A DNA stretch of 56,321 nt from Oscillospiraceae bacterium (GTDB lineage Bacteria; Bacillota; Clostridia; Oscillospirales; Oscillospiraceae), in contig JAFZQE010000061.1 in the NCBI GenBank assembly GCA_017552325.1, positions 1-56,321 on the forward strand, read 5' to 3'. The notes under the pieces are model-generated. The model saw only the letters and a program-made list of their open reading frames with translations, had not been told where the DNA came from and searched no databases. This document shows positions 48,618 to 56,321 of the stretch, piece after piece. Each line of letters starts with the position of its first letter. Position 1 is the stretch's first letter. Position numbers and translations under genes: made by a program.

Positions 48618-51600
48618 TTACCAGTCATAGCTCCTGGAGCCGATGACCGACATCGCGATCATCGTGGCCTCCTTGCCCTGCAGCTCGCCGTCGAAATTGA
48701 GGTCTGCGGCGAAGATCTGCAGCGCCTCTTTCCCTTCGGTCAGATTGTTGTTCCCGACCACGATCTGCCTGATCAGGGTCGCGTCCTTGCCCTCGACCGA
48801 TCCGTCCAGATCCGCGTCGCCCCGGAAGACGATCACAAGATTCACGTCCTCGTCGGCCACGGTGACGCTGTAGCTGTGCACGCCGTCCGCCGTCGTGCAG
48901 CTCAGGCGGGTCAGCGCGCCGTTTGCGTCAACGAGAGCAATGGCGCAGGCCCGATCGGCCGCGACGGTGAAGCTCACCTCGCCGCTGTAGAAAGCTTCGG
49001 CGTTCAGGCTCAGCGTCGCGAGGCCAAGGGTGTAGTCCTCGACGATGATGTGGTGGCCGAGCTGCTCGAAGGCCGCGCTGACCGTCACATCCGCCGCGGG
49101 CATGGCGAAGTGATAGCTCCCGGCGCTCTCGTCAAAGGCGATATCCGTCCAGGTCTCGCCGTCCGTCGTATAGCGCAGCCAGGAGAGCGCGCAGCCCTCG
49201 TCCGGCGTCACCGTCAGCGTGACGGTCTCGCCCTCGGCGGCGCTTTCCTTGTCCGCTGTGACCGCGCCGCCCTCAAAGCTCCCGATCAGGATCTGATACC
49301 GAAGCACGTCGATGATCACATGGGTGGCCTTTGTCGTTCCGTCGGCCTCATAGACCACGGTGTAGTTCGTCCCGCTCTCGGTCAGCGTGCCGAGGACGCC
49401 GCCCTCCGGCAGGAGGATCAGATGGTCTTCCGGGATCACGATGCCGCCAGCGGCCTTCAGCGGACAGGAAGTCGCCGTGATATCCCAGGCGCCGGAGCCG
49501 ACGGTGATCGCCCCGCCGCCGCTCATCAGGCCGTATTCGTTCTTTCCGGTGCTCGTGATCGTCACATTGCCGCCGATCGAGATGCCGCCCATGGCGTCAA
49601 TGCCCAGGCCGACAGTCGTGAAATCGCCGCTGATGCTGACCGTTCCGATGGAATAGGCGGTGCGGATGTTTTCCTGATTGGTGATGTTCACATTGCCGTT
49701 CACGGTGATCCCGTTGAGGCCGTAGAGCGCGATGGCCTTCACGGTGCCGCTCACGTTGCCGTTGATCGTCAGGGTCTTCATGCACCAGATGCCGTTGCTC
49801 TCATCCGGGATGTCCAGGATCACGTCGCCGTTGATGATCACGTCGCCGCTGGTGGAATACAGGCAATAGGTGGTATTGCCGGCCAGATCCACCCCGTAGG
49901 GGGCTTCTACGGTCAGGCTCTGCTCGCCGGTCCAGTAGATCAGCGCGCTGCCGTAGTCCGTGCCGAAGTTCGGGGTCGCGGAGCTGAAGCTCAGCGTGCG
50001 GGTCGCCGGATCGTAGCTGGCGCTTCCGTCGCCCAGGATATCCGTGCGGTTGAACTCATCGACCTGGGTATTGATGATATACAGCGGATAGATCTCCTTG
50101 GTGACGACCGTGACAGTCACGTCGGAGGCGGGCATCGTAAAGCGGTACTTGTTCGCGCCGTCGGGTCGCTTGGTCGTCTCGATCTCGTTGCCGTCCTCGT
50201 CCGTGACGGTGATGCTGACGAAGCGGTGGTAGGAGTCGGTCCGGATGTTGACGTCGACGGTGTCGCCCTCCTTGGCGGTCTCCTTCGTCGAGGTGATCGT
50301 GACGCCCTCCCTGGCGCCGACGAGCGTGACGGAATACATGACGGCCTGCTTGAAGGTCGCGCTCACGGTGGCCGCCGTAGCGGGCATATAGAAGTTCGTG
50401 CCGTTCACGCCGTGCAGATAGAGCTCGTTGCCGTTTGCGTCGGTCACGGTCAGGGTATCCAGCTCGTAGCCCTCGTCCGGCGTCACCGTCAGGTAGACGA
50501 TATCGTCCTCAAAGGCATCCGCGGGCGCGGTGACCGTGCCGTGCTCGGTGGGCAGAACGGTGATGGGCTGGTAATACTTGACGATCAGCCACATGTCCGA
50601 GGTGCCCGCTGTCCACTGGGAGTAGTCAAATGCCTTGGTGTAGCCATCACCATTGGTGCTGCTCAGAAAGATCTTCGCGTGGCCAGCCTTCTCGGCCGTG
50701 ATCAGCCAGGGGCTGTCGCCTTCCGTCCAGGGTGTCTCCGTGCTGAAGTCCCATCTCAGGTATCCGGAAGACCAGCTCTGTGCGGTAATGATGCGGGTCA
50801 GGTCAAGCGTCTTCCCTTCCTCCAGCACCGCCTCAAATTCATATTCGCCGTAGGCGCTGCTCACGGCAGTGAATTTCTGTGCCGGCGTCAGGTCCATGAC
50901 GTTGATGTCAACGCTGTAATAGAAGCCCTCGTCGACGCACATCTGGTTCCAGCCGATGGAAACCGTGACGTCGTAGGCGGGCATCGTAAAGCAGAAGTGA
51001 TAAGCGTCCGGCCAGCTGGTGTTTGAGGGGTACGGGCTGCACTTCATCGGCTGAGCCGGATAATAGCCGGGATCCGGGTACGCCGTGACGGTGATCGTCT
51101 CGCCCTCCGCGGCGTCATACTTGTCCGGGACGAGCGTGCCGTGCAGCGGCTGGGTGATGTTGACGTGGTAGGTCGGAGGGTCGTCGATCCACATGTAGCC
51201 GCCGAAGGCCGACCAGTCGCTGTTGTAGTCCGGGCGGAAGTAGATGATCTTCGTGCCCGCGTGGGCGGCGTCCACCGTATAGTTGTCGCCGTCGGGGTAC
51301 CAGGGGCCGAGCTGGGTGCCGTTCGAGACCAGGACGACCTTGATCTGCTGGCCCTCCTCGAGGGTGGTCATGAGCTTGTACTCGGTTGTCGAGGACGCGT
51401 AGTTCTGCTCGAACTTGTCCCTCGACTCGTCCAGGTCGTTGACCGTCCAGCCGTAGCGGCCGATCAGATAGTAGCCGTAGTTCAGGCCCACAGGCTGTGT
51501 GGGCGGCGTAACGCCTTCCTGCCCGGCCGACTCTTCCGTTTCGACGATCTCGATGTCTTCGCCGTCGTCCGGCCCCTCCGCGAATGCGGCTGGGATCAGA

Positions 51601-51653
51601 GAAACAAGCATCAAAAGGGCAAGCGCTATGCTGAGGATCTTTTTGATTTTCAT
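48618..51653 (-). CDS. Secreted beta-repeat protein with C-terminal dockerin
   Basis: The 1011-residue protein has signal peptide MKIKKILSIALALLMLVSLI then GEDIEIVETEES. At least four InlB-B/Flg_new-like repeats follow, each ending in a FxMPAxDVTVS-type strand (near residues 230, 430, 510 and 895). Between the third and fourth lies a parallel beta-helix-like region with short hydrophobic rungs (VIINGDVILDI, TLTINGNVSGT, GITVNGNVNIT). The end is a type I dockerin with two calcium loops (DADLDGSVEGKD and DLNFDGELQGKE). It is probably a carbohydrate-binding or structural component docked on a cohesin. The enzyme domain, if any, was not recognised. Confidence 0.87.
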   Translation of the reverse strand: MKIKKILSIALALLMLVSLIPAAFAEGPDDGEDIEIVETEESAGQEGVTPPTQPVGLNYGYYLIGRYGWTVNDLDESRDKFEQNYASSTTEYKLMTTLEEGQQIKVVLVSNGTQLGPWYPDGDNYTVDAAHAGTKIIYFRPDYNSDWSAFGGYMWIDDPPTYHVNITQPLHGTLVPDKYDAAEGETITVTAYPDPGYYPAQPMKCSPYPSNTSWPDAYHFCFTMPAYDVTVSIGWNQMCVDEGFYYSVDINVMDLTPAQKFTAVSSAYGEYEFEAVLEEGKTLDLTRIITAQSWSSGYLRWDFSTETPWTEGDSPWLITAEKAGHAKIFLSSTNGDGYTKAFDYSQWTAGTSDMWLIVKYYQPITVLPTEHGTVTAPADAFEDDIVYLTVTPDEGYELDTLTVTDANGNELYLHGVNGTNFYMPATAATVSATFKQAVMYSVTLVGAREGVTITSTKETAKEGDTVDVNIRTDSYHRFVSITVTDEDGNEIETTKRPDGANKYRFTMPASDVTVTVVTKEIYPLYIINTQVDEFNRTDILGDGSASYDPATRTLSFSSATPNFGTDYGSALIYWTGEQSLTVEAPYGVDLAGNTTYCLYSTSGDVIINGDVILDIPDESNGIWCMKTLTINGNVSGTVKAIALYGLNGITVNGNVNITNQENIRTAYSIGTVSISGDFTTVGLGIDAMGGISIGGNVTITSTGKNEYGLMSGGGAITVGSGAWDITATSCPLKAAGGIVIPEDHLILLPEGGVLGTLTESGTNYTVVYEADGTTKATHVIIDVLRYQILIGSFEGGAVTADKESAAEGETVTLTVTPDEGCALSWLRYTTDGETWTDIAFDESAGSYHFAMPAADVTVSAAFEQLGHHIIVEDYTLGLATLSLNAEAFYSGEVSFTVAADRACAIALVDANGALTRLSCTTADGVHSYSVTVADEDVNLVIVFRGDADLDGSVEGKDATLIRQIVVGNNNLTEGKEALQIFAADLNFDGELQGKEATMIAMSVIGSRSYDW

Positions 51654-51739
51654 AAAAGTACCTCCCGGTTGATGGATCGGCGGCGCCCGGAAACCGGCTG
51701 TTCCGCCTCGGATCGATAGCCTGTCTGCCGATTTACTGT

Positions 51740-51748
51740 ATTATAGCA
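51740..51748 (-). promoter_or_regulatory. Extended -10 promoter of the dockerin protein
   Basis: TGCTATAAT on the minus strand (51740-51748), about 85 nt before the start codon; no clear -35. Confidence 0.4.
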
Positions 51749-51814
51749 CAAAACTGTTTTCTCTGCACGGGAATTTGCAAATATTTTTCGTTTTTTACGG
51801 CTTCTCGCCGGCGC

Positions 51815-53722
51815 TCACCAGATCGTGATGCGCTTCTCGGGCGGGATGTACATGCCGTCGTTTTCCGTCACGCCGAAGGCCTCGTACCACTCGGAGAAGT
51901 TCCGGGGCGGCATGTTGGCGCGCAGCTCGGCCGGAGAATGGACGTCGTTGACCAGCAGGAGCCGGATGTACTCCTCCTTCGCCTTCATGCACCAGACGCG
52001 CGCCCAGTTCGTGAAATAGCCCTGAAAATCCGGGGCCTCGAGGCCGTGCATGATCTCGAGCGTGACGCCCATGCCGCCGTTGTCGGCGATGTTCTCGCTG
52101 ACGACCAGCTCGCCGTTGACCTTTCCGCCGTGGAACTCGATGCCGTCGAACTGGTCGATCATGTCAGCGGTCAGCGCCTTGAAGGCCGCGAAGTCCTCCT
52201 CCGTCCACCAGTTCTTCAGATTGCCGTTCTCGTCGAAGTTCGCGCCGTTGTTGTCAAAGGCGTGGGAGATCTCGTGCCCGATGACCGCGCCGATGCCGCC
52301 CAGGTTCTCGCTGACGCTCTGCTGCAGCGAATAGAAGGGCTTCTGCAGGATGGCTGCCGGGAAGGTAATGTCGTTGGCGCTGGGGTTGTAGCAGGCGTTG
52401 ACCATGTGGCCGGGCATCAGCCACTCCGTCCGGTCCACGGGCTTGAGCGCCTTATCCAGCTGATCCCTGGCGCGGATGGCGAACAGCTGCCGCATCGCGT
52501 CGAAGTAGGAGGCGTCTCCGTCGAAGACGAGCTTCGACCAGATGGGCTTGATCTCGTCCGGGTAGCCCATTTTGATCTCGATGGTCGAGAGCTTCCGGAT
52601 CGCCTGCTCCTTGGTGGCCTCGGCCAGGAAGCCGTTCTTGCGCACGCGCAGCTTATAGGTCTCGATGATCTTTTTCACCAGGTCGACGACGTCCTTTTTG
52701 GCCTCCTCGCCGAAATAGGTCCTGCCGTAGTAGACGCCGACCGGCTCGGAATACATGCCGGACACGGTCTTGTAGGCCTGCTTTTCCAGCGCGGGATCGG
52801 CCGCAACGCCGGTCAGCGCGCGCATGTAGGTCCGGCCGAGCGCGGCGAGCTCTTCGGAGAGATAGGCCGTGCTCTTCAGCAGGGTCCTGACATAGGCCCA
52901 GTGCAGATAGAGTCCGAGCTTGTCCTCCGAGAAATAGCCGTTCATCTCGCGGATCGCCTTCGGGTCGTACACGACCAGGGTCTTCGGCGCCTTCTCGCCG
53001 TAGAGATCTGTCAGGAGCTTTTTGCTGTCGAAGGGCGCGACCTGGGCCGCCACCTCGTCCGCGTCCATCGGATTGTGGCACTTGTAGTACTCGGCCCATT
53101 CGAGCTGGCTCTTGACCTTTTTCGCGACAAGCGCGTCAAAGGCGAGCATGTCGTCGAGATACTGCTTCTGCTCCTCCTCCGTCAGCGGCGTGAAGGCCAG
53201 CACCCTGGCGGCCATGTCCGCATAGAGGGCGAGCAGCTGTTTGCCGGCGGGGTTGTCCTCGGCGTAGTAGCTCGTGTCGGGCAGGATGATGTCCGGCCCC
53301 AGCACGATGAAGGAGTGCTTCGTCGCGTCGGCCATGTCGGCGGTCACGTCCATTCGGATCGGCAGCTCGACGCCCTGGATCAGAAGCCCGGCCGCGGCCG
53401 CGTTGAGCTCGTCCACGGTCTTAATCGCCCGGAGCTCTTCCAGGACCGGCAGCACGGGGGCGATGCCCTCGCGGTTCCTCCGCTCCGTGTCCAGCACCTT
53501 TTTGTACAGCGCGATCGCGTACTTCATTTCGGGGATGTCGCTGCTCCTGCTGCCCTCCGCAAAAGCGCGGAAGTCCGCCATCATGATCTTTTCCACATCC
53601 TGATCCAGGACGGAAAAGCCGCCCGTCGTCGGCCTGTCGTCCGGGATCACGGCCGTCGCCAGCCATTCGCCGTTGACCGCCTCATAGAGATTGTCCTGAA
53701 TCCTTACCTTGTTTTCGCTCAC
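51815..53722 (-). CDS. pepO: M13-family zinc endopeptidase (PepO/neprilysin-like)
   Basis: The 635-residue protein has the zinc motif VIGHEISHAFD (His483, Glu484, His487) and the downstream Glu543 in ENIADNGG, at the spacing of M13. ADITFPAAIL is the NxxxFPA-type segment before it. No signal peptide is seen, as in lactococcal PepO, so it is cytoplasmic and cleaves oligopeptides. It starts with GTG at 53720-53722, with AGGAG upstream. With the M20 dipeptidase and the secreted proteases it makes a peptide-use set. It is a one-gene unit. Confidence 0.95.
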   Translation of the reverse strand: MSENKVRIQDNLYEAVNGEWLATAVIPDDRPTTGGFSVLDQDVEKIMMADFRAFAEGSRSSDIPEMKYAIALYKKVLDTERRNREGIAPVLPVLEELRAIKTVDELNAAAAGLLIQGVELPIRMDVTADMADATKHSFIVLGPDIILPDTSYYAEDNPAGKQLLALYADMAARVLAFTPLTEEEQKQYLDDMLAFDALVAKKVKSQLEWAEYYKCHNPMDADEVAAQVAPFDSKKLLTDLYGEKAPKTLVVYDPKAIREMNGYFSEDKLGLYLHWAYVRTLLKSTAYLSEELAALGRTYMRALTGVAADPALEKQAYKTVSGMYSEPVGVYYGRTYFGEEAKKDVVDLVKKIIETYKLRVRKNGFLAEATKEQAIRKLSTIEIKMGYPDEIKPIWSKLVFDGDASYFDAMRQLFAIRARDQLDKALKPVDRTEWLMPGHMVNACYNPSANDITFPAAILQKPFYSLQQSVSENLGGIGAVIGHEISHAFDNNGANFDENGNLKNWWTEEDFAAFKALTADMIDQFDGIEFHGGKVNGELVVSENIADNGGMGVTLEIMHGLEAPDFQGYFTNWARVWCMKAKEEYIRLLLVNDVHSPAELRANMPPRNFSEWYEAFGVTENDGMYIPPEKRITIW

Positions 53723-53782
53723 TGCCGTCTGTCTCCTTTCAATTTCCTTGTCCGTTCCGGAACTTGTATTTCACAATAATAT

Positions 53783-53811
53783 ATTGTATCTCATCTTTCC
53801 CCGGAATTCAA
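53783..53811 (-). promoter_or_regulatory. Promoter of pepO
   Basis: TTGAAT (53806-53811) and TACAAT (53783-53788) on the minus strand, 17-bp spacer. Confidence 0.55.
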
Positions 53812-53856
53812 TGGGCATCGCCCGGCGCCCGGCCCTGTTTTTCTCCGTCTGCGCAA

Positions 53857-53888
53857 AAAAGAGACCGTCCGGGAGGACGGTCTCTTTT
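53857..53888 (-). terminator. Terminator downstream of the radical SAM gene
   Basis: A 14-bp stem (AAAAGAGACCGTCC with GGACGGTCTCTTTT) with a TTTTTT run on the minus strand follows the radical SAM stop at 53932. Confidence 0.85.
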
Positions 53889-53931
53889 GTGAAAGAGCGC
53901 GAAAAAGCGCGGCGGAAGGAGCGCCTTCGAT

Positions 53932-54684
53932 TTACGGACGGTATGTTCTGATGATCTCAAGAATATCCGTCTCATAGACGTTTCCGTTCAGGACGTCGCC
54001 GTTTGCGTCAAAGGATATCGTTCTGATATCCTCCGGATCTTCCTCATAGGGAGAAAACGGCGCGGCCTTGTCATCAAAGTATTCCCGAAGATATTTGAGC
54101 GCGTTCCCTGACGGAAAAACCACGTTCCCCTGATTCAGCGGGATACGCAGAGGCTCAAAGGCCCGGATGATCTCTCTTGTTTTTTCATTGTATGGGTTCT
54201 GATCCCCGGCGCTTACCAGCCATGCGGGCTGGAGCTTGACCGGGATCCCGGCATTCACGGCGCATTCGGCAAAAAACATGACGGGATCGAGAGGAATGGT
54301 CTCCTGATGAAAGGCGTCGACGGACAGCAGCAGGGCGTTGACGCCGCTGTCGGCCAGACTCGACGCGACGGCTTTGATCCTGTCTTTATTCTTCGAGAAA
54401 AAACCGTTTGTGATGACCTGCCTTTTGGCGACTCCGAGACCTGCCGCGGTTTTGTGGATCGCGCAGACCGTCTCGGGATAAAGCAGCGGTTCTCCGCCGA
54501 ATGTCATCACAGTCGAAATGTCGTAGCGGGAACAGATCTTCCGTACGGCTTCCGCGGCGACCGTTTTGTCGATATGTTCCGTGAAGCCCTCGTGGTCGCC
54601 CTCCGAGCAGTGCCTGCACTTTCCCGTGCAGGCCATTGTCACGACAAATTCGATCTTTTTCAGGTTCTTCAGGTATGGATTCAT
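53932..54684 (-). CDS. Radical SAM protein of unknown substrate
   Basis: The 250-residue protein has the cluster motif CTGKCRHC (CX3CX2C, about residues 19-26), the glycine-rich MTFGGEPLLYP segment that binds SAM, and strands VITNGFF and LLLSVDAF. There is no SPASM or second cluster domain; the protein ends in SFDANGDVLNGNVYE, a segment seen at the end of short PTM-type members. No precursor peptide or partner is recognised next to it. The promoter is close to consensus, and the gene is a one-gene unit. Confidence 0.85.
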   Translation of the reverse strand: MNPYLKNLKKIEFVVTMACTGKCRHCSEGDHEGFTEHIDKTVAAEAVRKICSRYDISTVMTFGGEPLLYPETVCAIHKTAAGLGVAKRQVITNGFFSKNKDRIKAVASSLADSGVNALLLSVDAFHQETIPLDPVMFFAECAVNAGIPVKLQPAWLVSAGDQNPYNEKTREIIRAFEPLRIPLNQGNVVFPSGNALKYLREYFDDKAAPFSPYEEDPEDIRTISFDANGDVLNGNVYETDILEIIRTYRP

Positions 54685-54722
54685 ACTGCGTTTTGCTCCC
54701 TCAATTCCGATCTGTCGCGCTG

Positions 54723-54752
54723 ATTATACCACAGCCAAAGATGCCGAAACAA
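54723..54752 (-). promoter_or_regulatory. Promoter of the radical SAM gene
   Basis: TTGTTT (54747-54752) and TATAAT (54723-54728) on the minus strand, 18-bp spacer; TGG precedes the -10, as at the next two promoters. Confidence 0.6.
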
Positions 54753-54757
54753 CAGGA

Positions 54758-54792
54758 AAACCTCTCTTCGCCTTTTCAGACGGGAGAGGTTT
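54758..54792 (-). terminator. Terminator of the pyrophosphatase-like gene
   Basis: AAACCTCTC and GAGAGGTTT form the stem; T-rich sequence follows on the minus strand, about 45 bp past the stop at 54839. Confidence 0.75.
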
Positions 54793-54838
54793 CTCCTGCA
54801 GCGCAAGATACGCGCCGAACGGCTTGTCAAGCCGGGAT

Positions 54839-55204
54839 TCAGCGGCGTATCAAAACGCCTTTCATATACTGTGTTTCATTATGCGTTCTGTATACTTCCA
54901 TCTTTTCTTCTTCCGTGCAGCCGATCAGCAGCTTGATTTCCGAATCTTTTTTCAGCAGGTCGACAATGCACATGATGGCGTCGATTCTTTTTTCTCCGCT
55001 TCCCACCCAGACGTCGATGCCGGAGCCGTCCATGGACGCGGTGTCTTTCAGATATCCGTAGTCCACCCGATAGATGAAATCGGGAAATCCGGGATGAGCG
55101 GATCCTTTGGGCCTGTCGATCACGATCTCCGAGCTGTCCGCCAGTTCATCCAGCGCGTCCCAGAAGGCATCATTAAAGCAATTAAAGTCATTTTTCCCGT
55201 TCAT
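54839..55204 (-). CDS. Small inorganic-pyrophosphatase-like protein
   Basis: The 121-residue protein shows IDRPKGSAHPGFP, then YRVDYGYLKDT, which matches the substrate/metal strand of family I pyrophosphatases (PVDYGYL), and then SGIDVWVGSG. Later, MCIVDLLKKDSEIKLLIGC and EVYRTHN complete a conserved short form often annotated as pyrophosphatase in Clostridia. It is shorter than a full enzyme (about 170-180 residues) and lacks several acidic metal ligands, so activity is uncertain. I start it at ATG 55204, with GGAGA 7 nt upstream. Confidence 0.75.
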   Translation of the reverse strand: MNGKNDFNCFNDAFWDALDELADSSEIVIDRPKGSAHPGFPDFIYRVDYGYLKDTASMDGSGIDVWVGSGEKRIDAIMCIVDLLKKDSEIKLLIGCTEEEKMEVYRTHNETQYMKGVLIRR

Positions 55205-55238
55205 GTTATTGTCTCCGCAACTAAGTTTTTTCGAATGG

Positions 55239-55267
55239 ATTATACCACTGCAAAGCGGGTCAGGCAA
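55239..55267 (-). promoter_or_regulatory. Promoter of the pyrophosphatase-like gene
   Basis: TTGCCT (55262-55267) and TATAAT (55239-55244) on the minus strand, 17-bp spacer. Confidence 0.6.
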
Positions 55268-55368
55268 CGAAAAAACCTATTTTTGACCCGGCATTGCAGG
55301 AATGATGCAGGATGAGGGATTTGAATTGCGCTGCTGCGCTCGGCTTCCTATATTTCTCTCTCTGCGCC

Positions 55369-55400
55369 AAAAAAGACCACCCTCCCGGGTGGTCTTTTTT
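55369..55400 (-). terminator. Terminator 5-prime of the paired repeats, likely for the HIT gene
   Basis: AAAAAAGACCACCC and GGGTGGTCTTTTTT form a perfect stem with a TCCC loop. The 320-bp gap 55205-55525 holds this, a promoter and repeat block A; no gene is visible. Confidence 0.8.
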
Positions 55401-55402
55401 GC

Positions 55403-55451
55403 CTGAGTACGCCCAAAAGGTGCAAAACCAAACTAAGTACGCCTAAAAGGT
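55403..55451. repeat. Paired CTAAGTACGCC repeat, block A
   Basis: Two copies, ctgagtacgcccaaaaggt (55403-55421) and ctaagtacgcctaaaaggt (55433-55451), start 30 bp apart. The same pair with the same spacing and the same C/T order occurs at block B (56123-56170). Confidence 0.85.
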
Positions 55452-55525
55452 TCACGTCTGTCCAGACAAACCGAAACGAATCATTCAACGAGAAATAAAC
55501 AGGGAAGAAAACGCTTCTTTTCCTG

Positions 55526-55951
55526 TCATCTTTTAATAAATCCTATTATTTTCAGCCTCTCATGCATAACGCGCACATCTTCCTTAGCCCCTGCCGGCGT
55601 TGGCCATTCTCCCGGATTTCCCAGTCGATCCCCGGTTTTTCTTGGGATTATGTGTACATGAAAATGAGGGAGCGATTGGCTCACGGGACTGTTGGCTGAC
55701 ATGATGTCGGCTCCGTCGTAACCGCAGTTTTCAATCAGATGTTTACTGACCTTCTGTACCATGGACCAAACCATACAAGCCAAATTGTCGGGACAATCTG
55801 TCACGTATCGATAGTGCTTCTTGGGTATAACAAGAATATGTCCGTCATAATCCTTCGAGATGTCCATGAAGGCGAGAGTCTCATCGTCTTCACAGATTCT
55901 GAGTCCCTGTATCTCACCGGACCCTATTTTGCAAAACACACAGTCTTCCAT
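55526..55951 (-). CDS. HIT-family nucleotide-binding protein
   Basis: The 141-residue protein has the N-terminal zinc-type CxxC (CVFCKI), LAFMDISKDYDGHILVIPKKH and the triad motif HFHVHIIP, defining the HIT family of nucleotide hydrolases/transferases. It is probably cytoplasmic with an Ap4A or AMP-type substrate. I start it at ATG 55951, with AGAGGAAAGG upstream; the ORF extends further but no start is better. It is more AT-rich than most of the window and lies between two matching repeat blocks 720 bp apart, suggesting acquisition. Confidence 0.88.
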   Translation of the reverse strand: MEDCVFCKIGSGEIQGLRICEDDETLAFMDISKDYDGHILVIPKKHYRYVTDCPDNLACMVWSMVQKVSKHLIENCGYDGADIMSANSPVSQSLPHFHVHIIPRKTGDRLGNPGEWPTPAGAKEDVRVMHERLKIIGFIKR

Positions 55952-56044
55952 ATTTGCCTTTCCTCTCATGACCCATAACTTGATATTGCATTCCATAACA
56001 GAGAATCGATGATTGCAAAAGCCAAAGCCCGATTTATCAATGTG

Positions 56045-56073
56045 ATTATACCAAACTCTATTCGTTGAATCAA
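56045..56073 (-). promoter_or_regulatory. Promoter of the HIT gene
   Basis: TTGATT (56068-56073) and TATAAT (56045-56050) on the minus strand, 17-bp spacer; leader about 90 nt. Confidence 0.65.
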
Positions 56074-56122
56074 TAGAGTAAGCTCTTCTGCCCACGGTAG
56101 ACAAAAGAGCTTACTTGGATGC

Positions 56123-56170
56123 CTAAGTACGCCCAAAAGTACACTTTTTAAGCTAAGTACGCCTAAAAGT
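56123..56170. repeat. Paired CTAAGTACGCC repeat, block B
   Basis: Copies ctaagtacgcccaaaagt (56123-56140) and ctaagtacgcctaaaagt (56153-56170) match block A in spacing and orientation. Confidence 0.85.
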
Positions 56171-56203
56171 ACACCAGCGAACAGCTCAACAAGGCGTAAG
56201 TTG

Positions 56204-56321
56204 TCAGCACTCAAGTTGAAGATACTTTGACAACGCGCCATCTTCTTCAAATTCTTCCATCACGACAAAACCGTTCTTTTCCAAAACTCTTATGGAAGCC
56301 TGATTATTTGCATAAGTGAAA
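56204..56321 (-). CDS. GNAT acetyltransferase, C-terminal fragment (cut by window edge)
   Basis: Thirty-eight codons are visible from the right edge to TGA at 56204-56206: NNQASIRVLEKNGF, then EEDGALSKYLQLEC. The NxASIRVLEKxGF segment is the last helix and strand of GNAT acetyltransferases. The start and catalytic core lie outside the window. The frame is AT-rich like the HIT gene. Confidence 0.75.
   Translation of the reverse strand, partial: FTYANNQASIRVLEKNGFVVMEEFEEDGALSKYLQLEC

Noticed and set aside
42548-51026. Long plus-strand frames opposite the Ig/BspA protein and the dockerin protein (42548-44254, 48591-51026)
   Set aside because: Same antisense effect; repeats of the real protein reappear as meaningless periodic peptides.
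55966-56250. A 94-codon minus-strand frame over repeat block B
   Set aside because: It runs through the paired repeats and the promoter of the HIT gene and shows no family feature; the GVLLGVLS part is just the translated repeat.

Overview
The window looks like a chromosomal segment of a GC-rich, spore-forming, strictly anaerobic member of the Clostridia, probably a gut Oscillospirales-type organism. That placement is inferred from gene content: spoIIP and a SleB-type hydrolase (sporulation and spore cortex), a rubredoxin-first rubrerythrin (anaerobe peroxide defence), PlsY, dockerin domains, large secreted BspA/LRR/Ig-like proteins and GC-rich codon use. No rRNA, tRNA or CRISPR array was recognised.

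Layout. 1-12 kb (minus strand): a cut-off cohesin-like protein with a PTDEPQ-repeat tail, a 2174-residue dockerin-bearing subtilisin-family protease, an M20 dipeptidase and an LRR/Ig-like secreted protein, then a repeat-filled gap. 12-14.7 kb: plsY, an RluA-type pseudouridine synthase and an rlmD-type 23S rRNA methyltransferase. 14.7-16.6 kb: three small AT-rich genes (DUF4279, DUF4375/DMP19, a membrane protein), each followed by a repeat that ends in a copy of the rlmD C-terminal coding segment, with regular core spacing of 604, 634 and 641 bp. This reads as a gene-cassette array and is the most interesting feature here. 16.6-25.3 kb (plus strand): four GNAT acetyltransferases, a MATE transporter with a GHKL-like tail, an SDR, msrA and a C11 (clostripain) peptidase.

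25-34 kb: a small multidrug-export-type protein, an AGCS symporter, a membrane-anchored LRR protein, a GntR-like arrangement of ABC permease, ATPase and XRE-AbrB regulator, a D,D-carboxypeptidase, a cluster of hairpins with a 37-residue membrane ORF, and a WYL regulator. 34-44.4 kb: a second LRR/Ig protein, an alpha/beta hydrolase, an orphan hypB, a solute-binding lipoprotein, a HAD phosphatase and a 1348-residue Ig/caspase-like/BspA protein. 44.6-48.5 kb: rsmG, SleB-like hydrolase, spoIIP, rubrerythrin and two small membrane proteins. 48.6-56.3 kb: a dockerin-ended beta-repeat protein, an M13 endopeptidase, a radical SAM protein, a pyrophosphatase-like protein, a HIT protein between paired repeats and a cut-off GNAT.

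Common threads. Five large secreted proteins share a signal peptide followed at once by an acidic D-(I)-E/T-I-V/I-type motif, and two of them end in dockerins, so a cell-surface protein network is plausible. Five genes end in the same unusual 3-prime module: the stop codon opens a TAG-rich stretch that leads into a CCGCCCGGGAG-type hairpin. Long open frames on the opposite strand of the big genes are judged to be shadows of GC-rich codon use.
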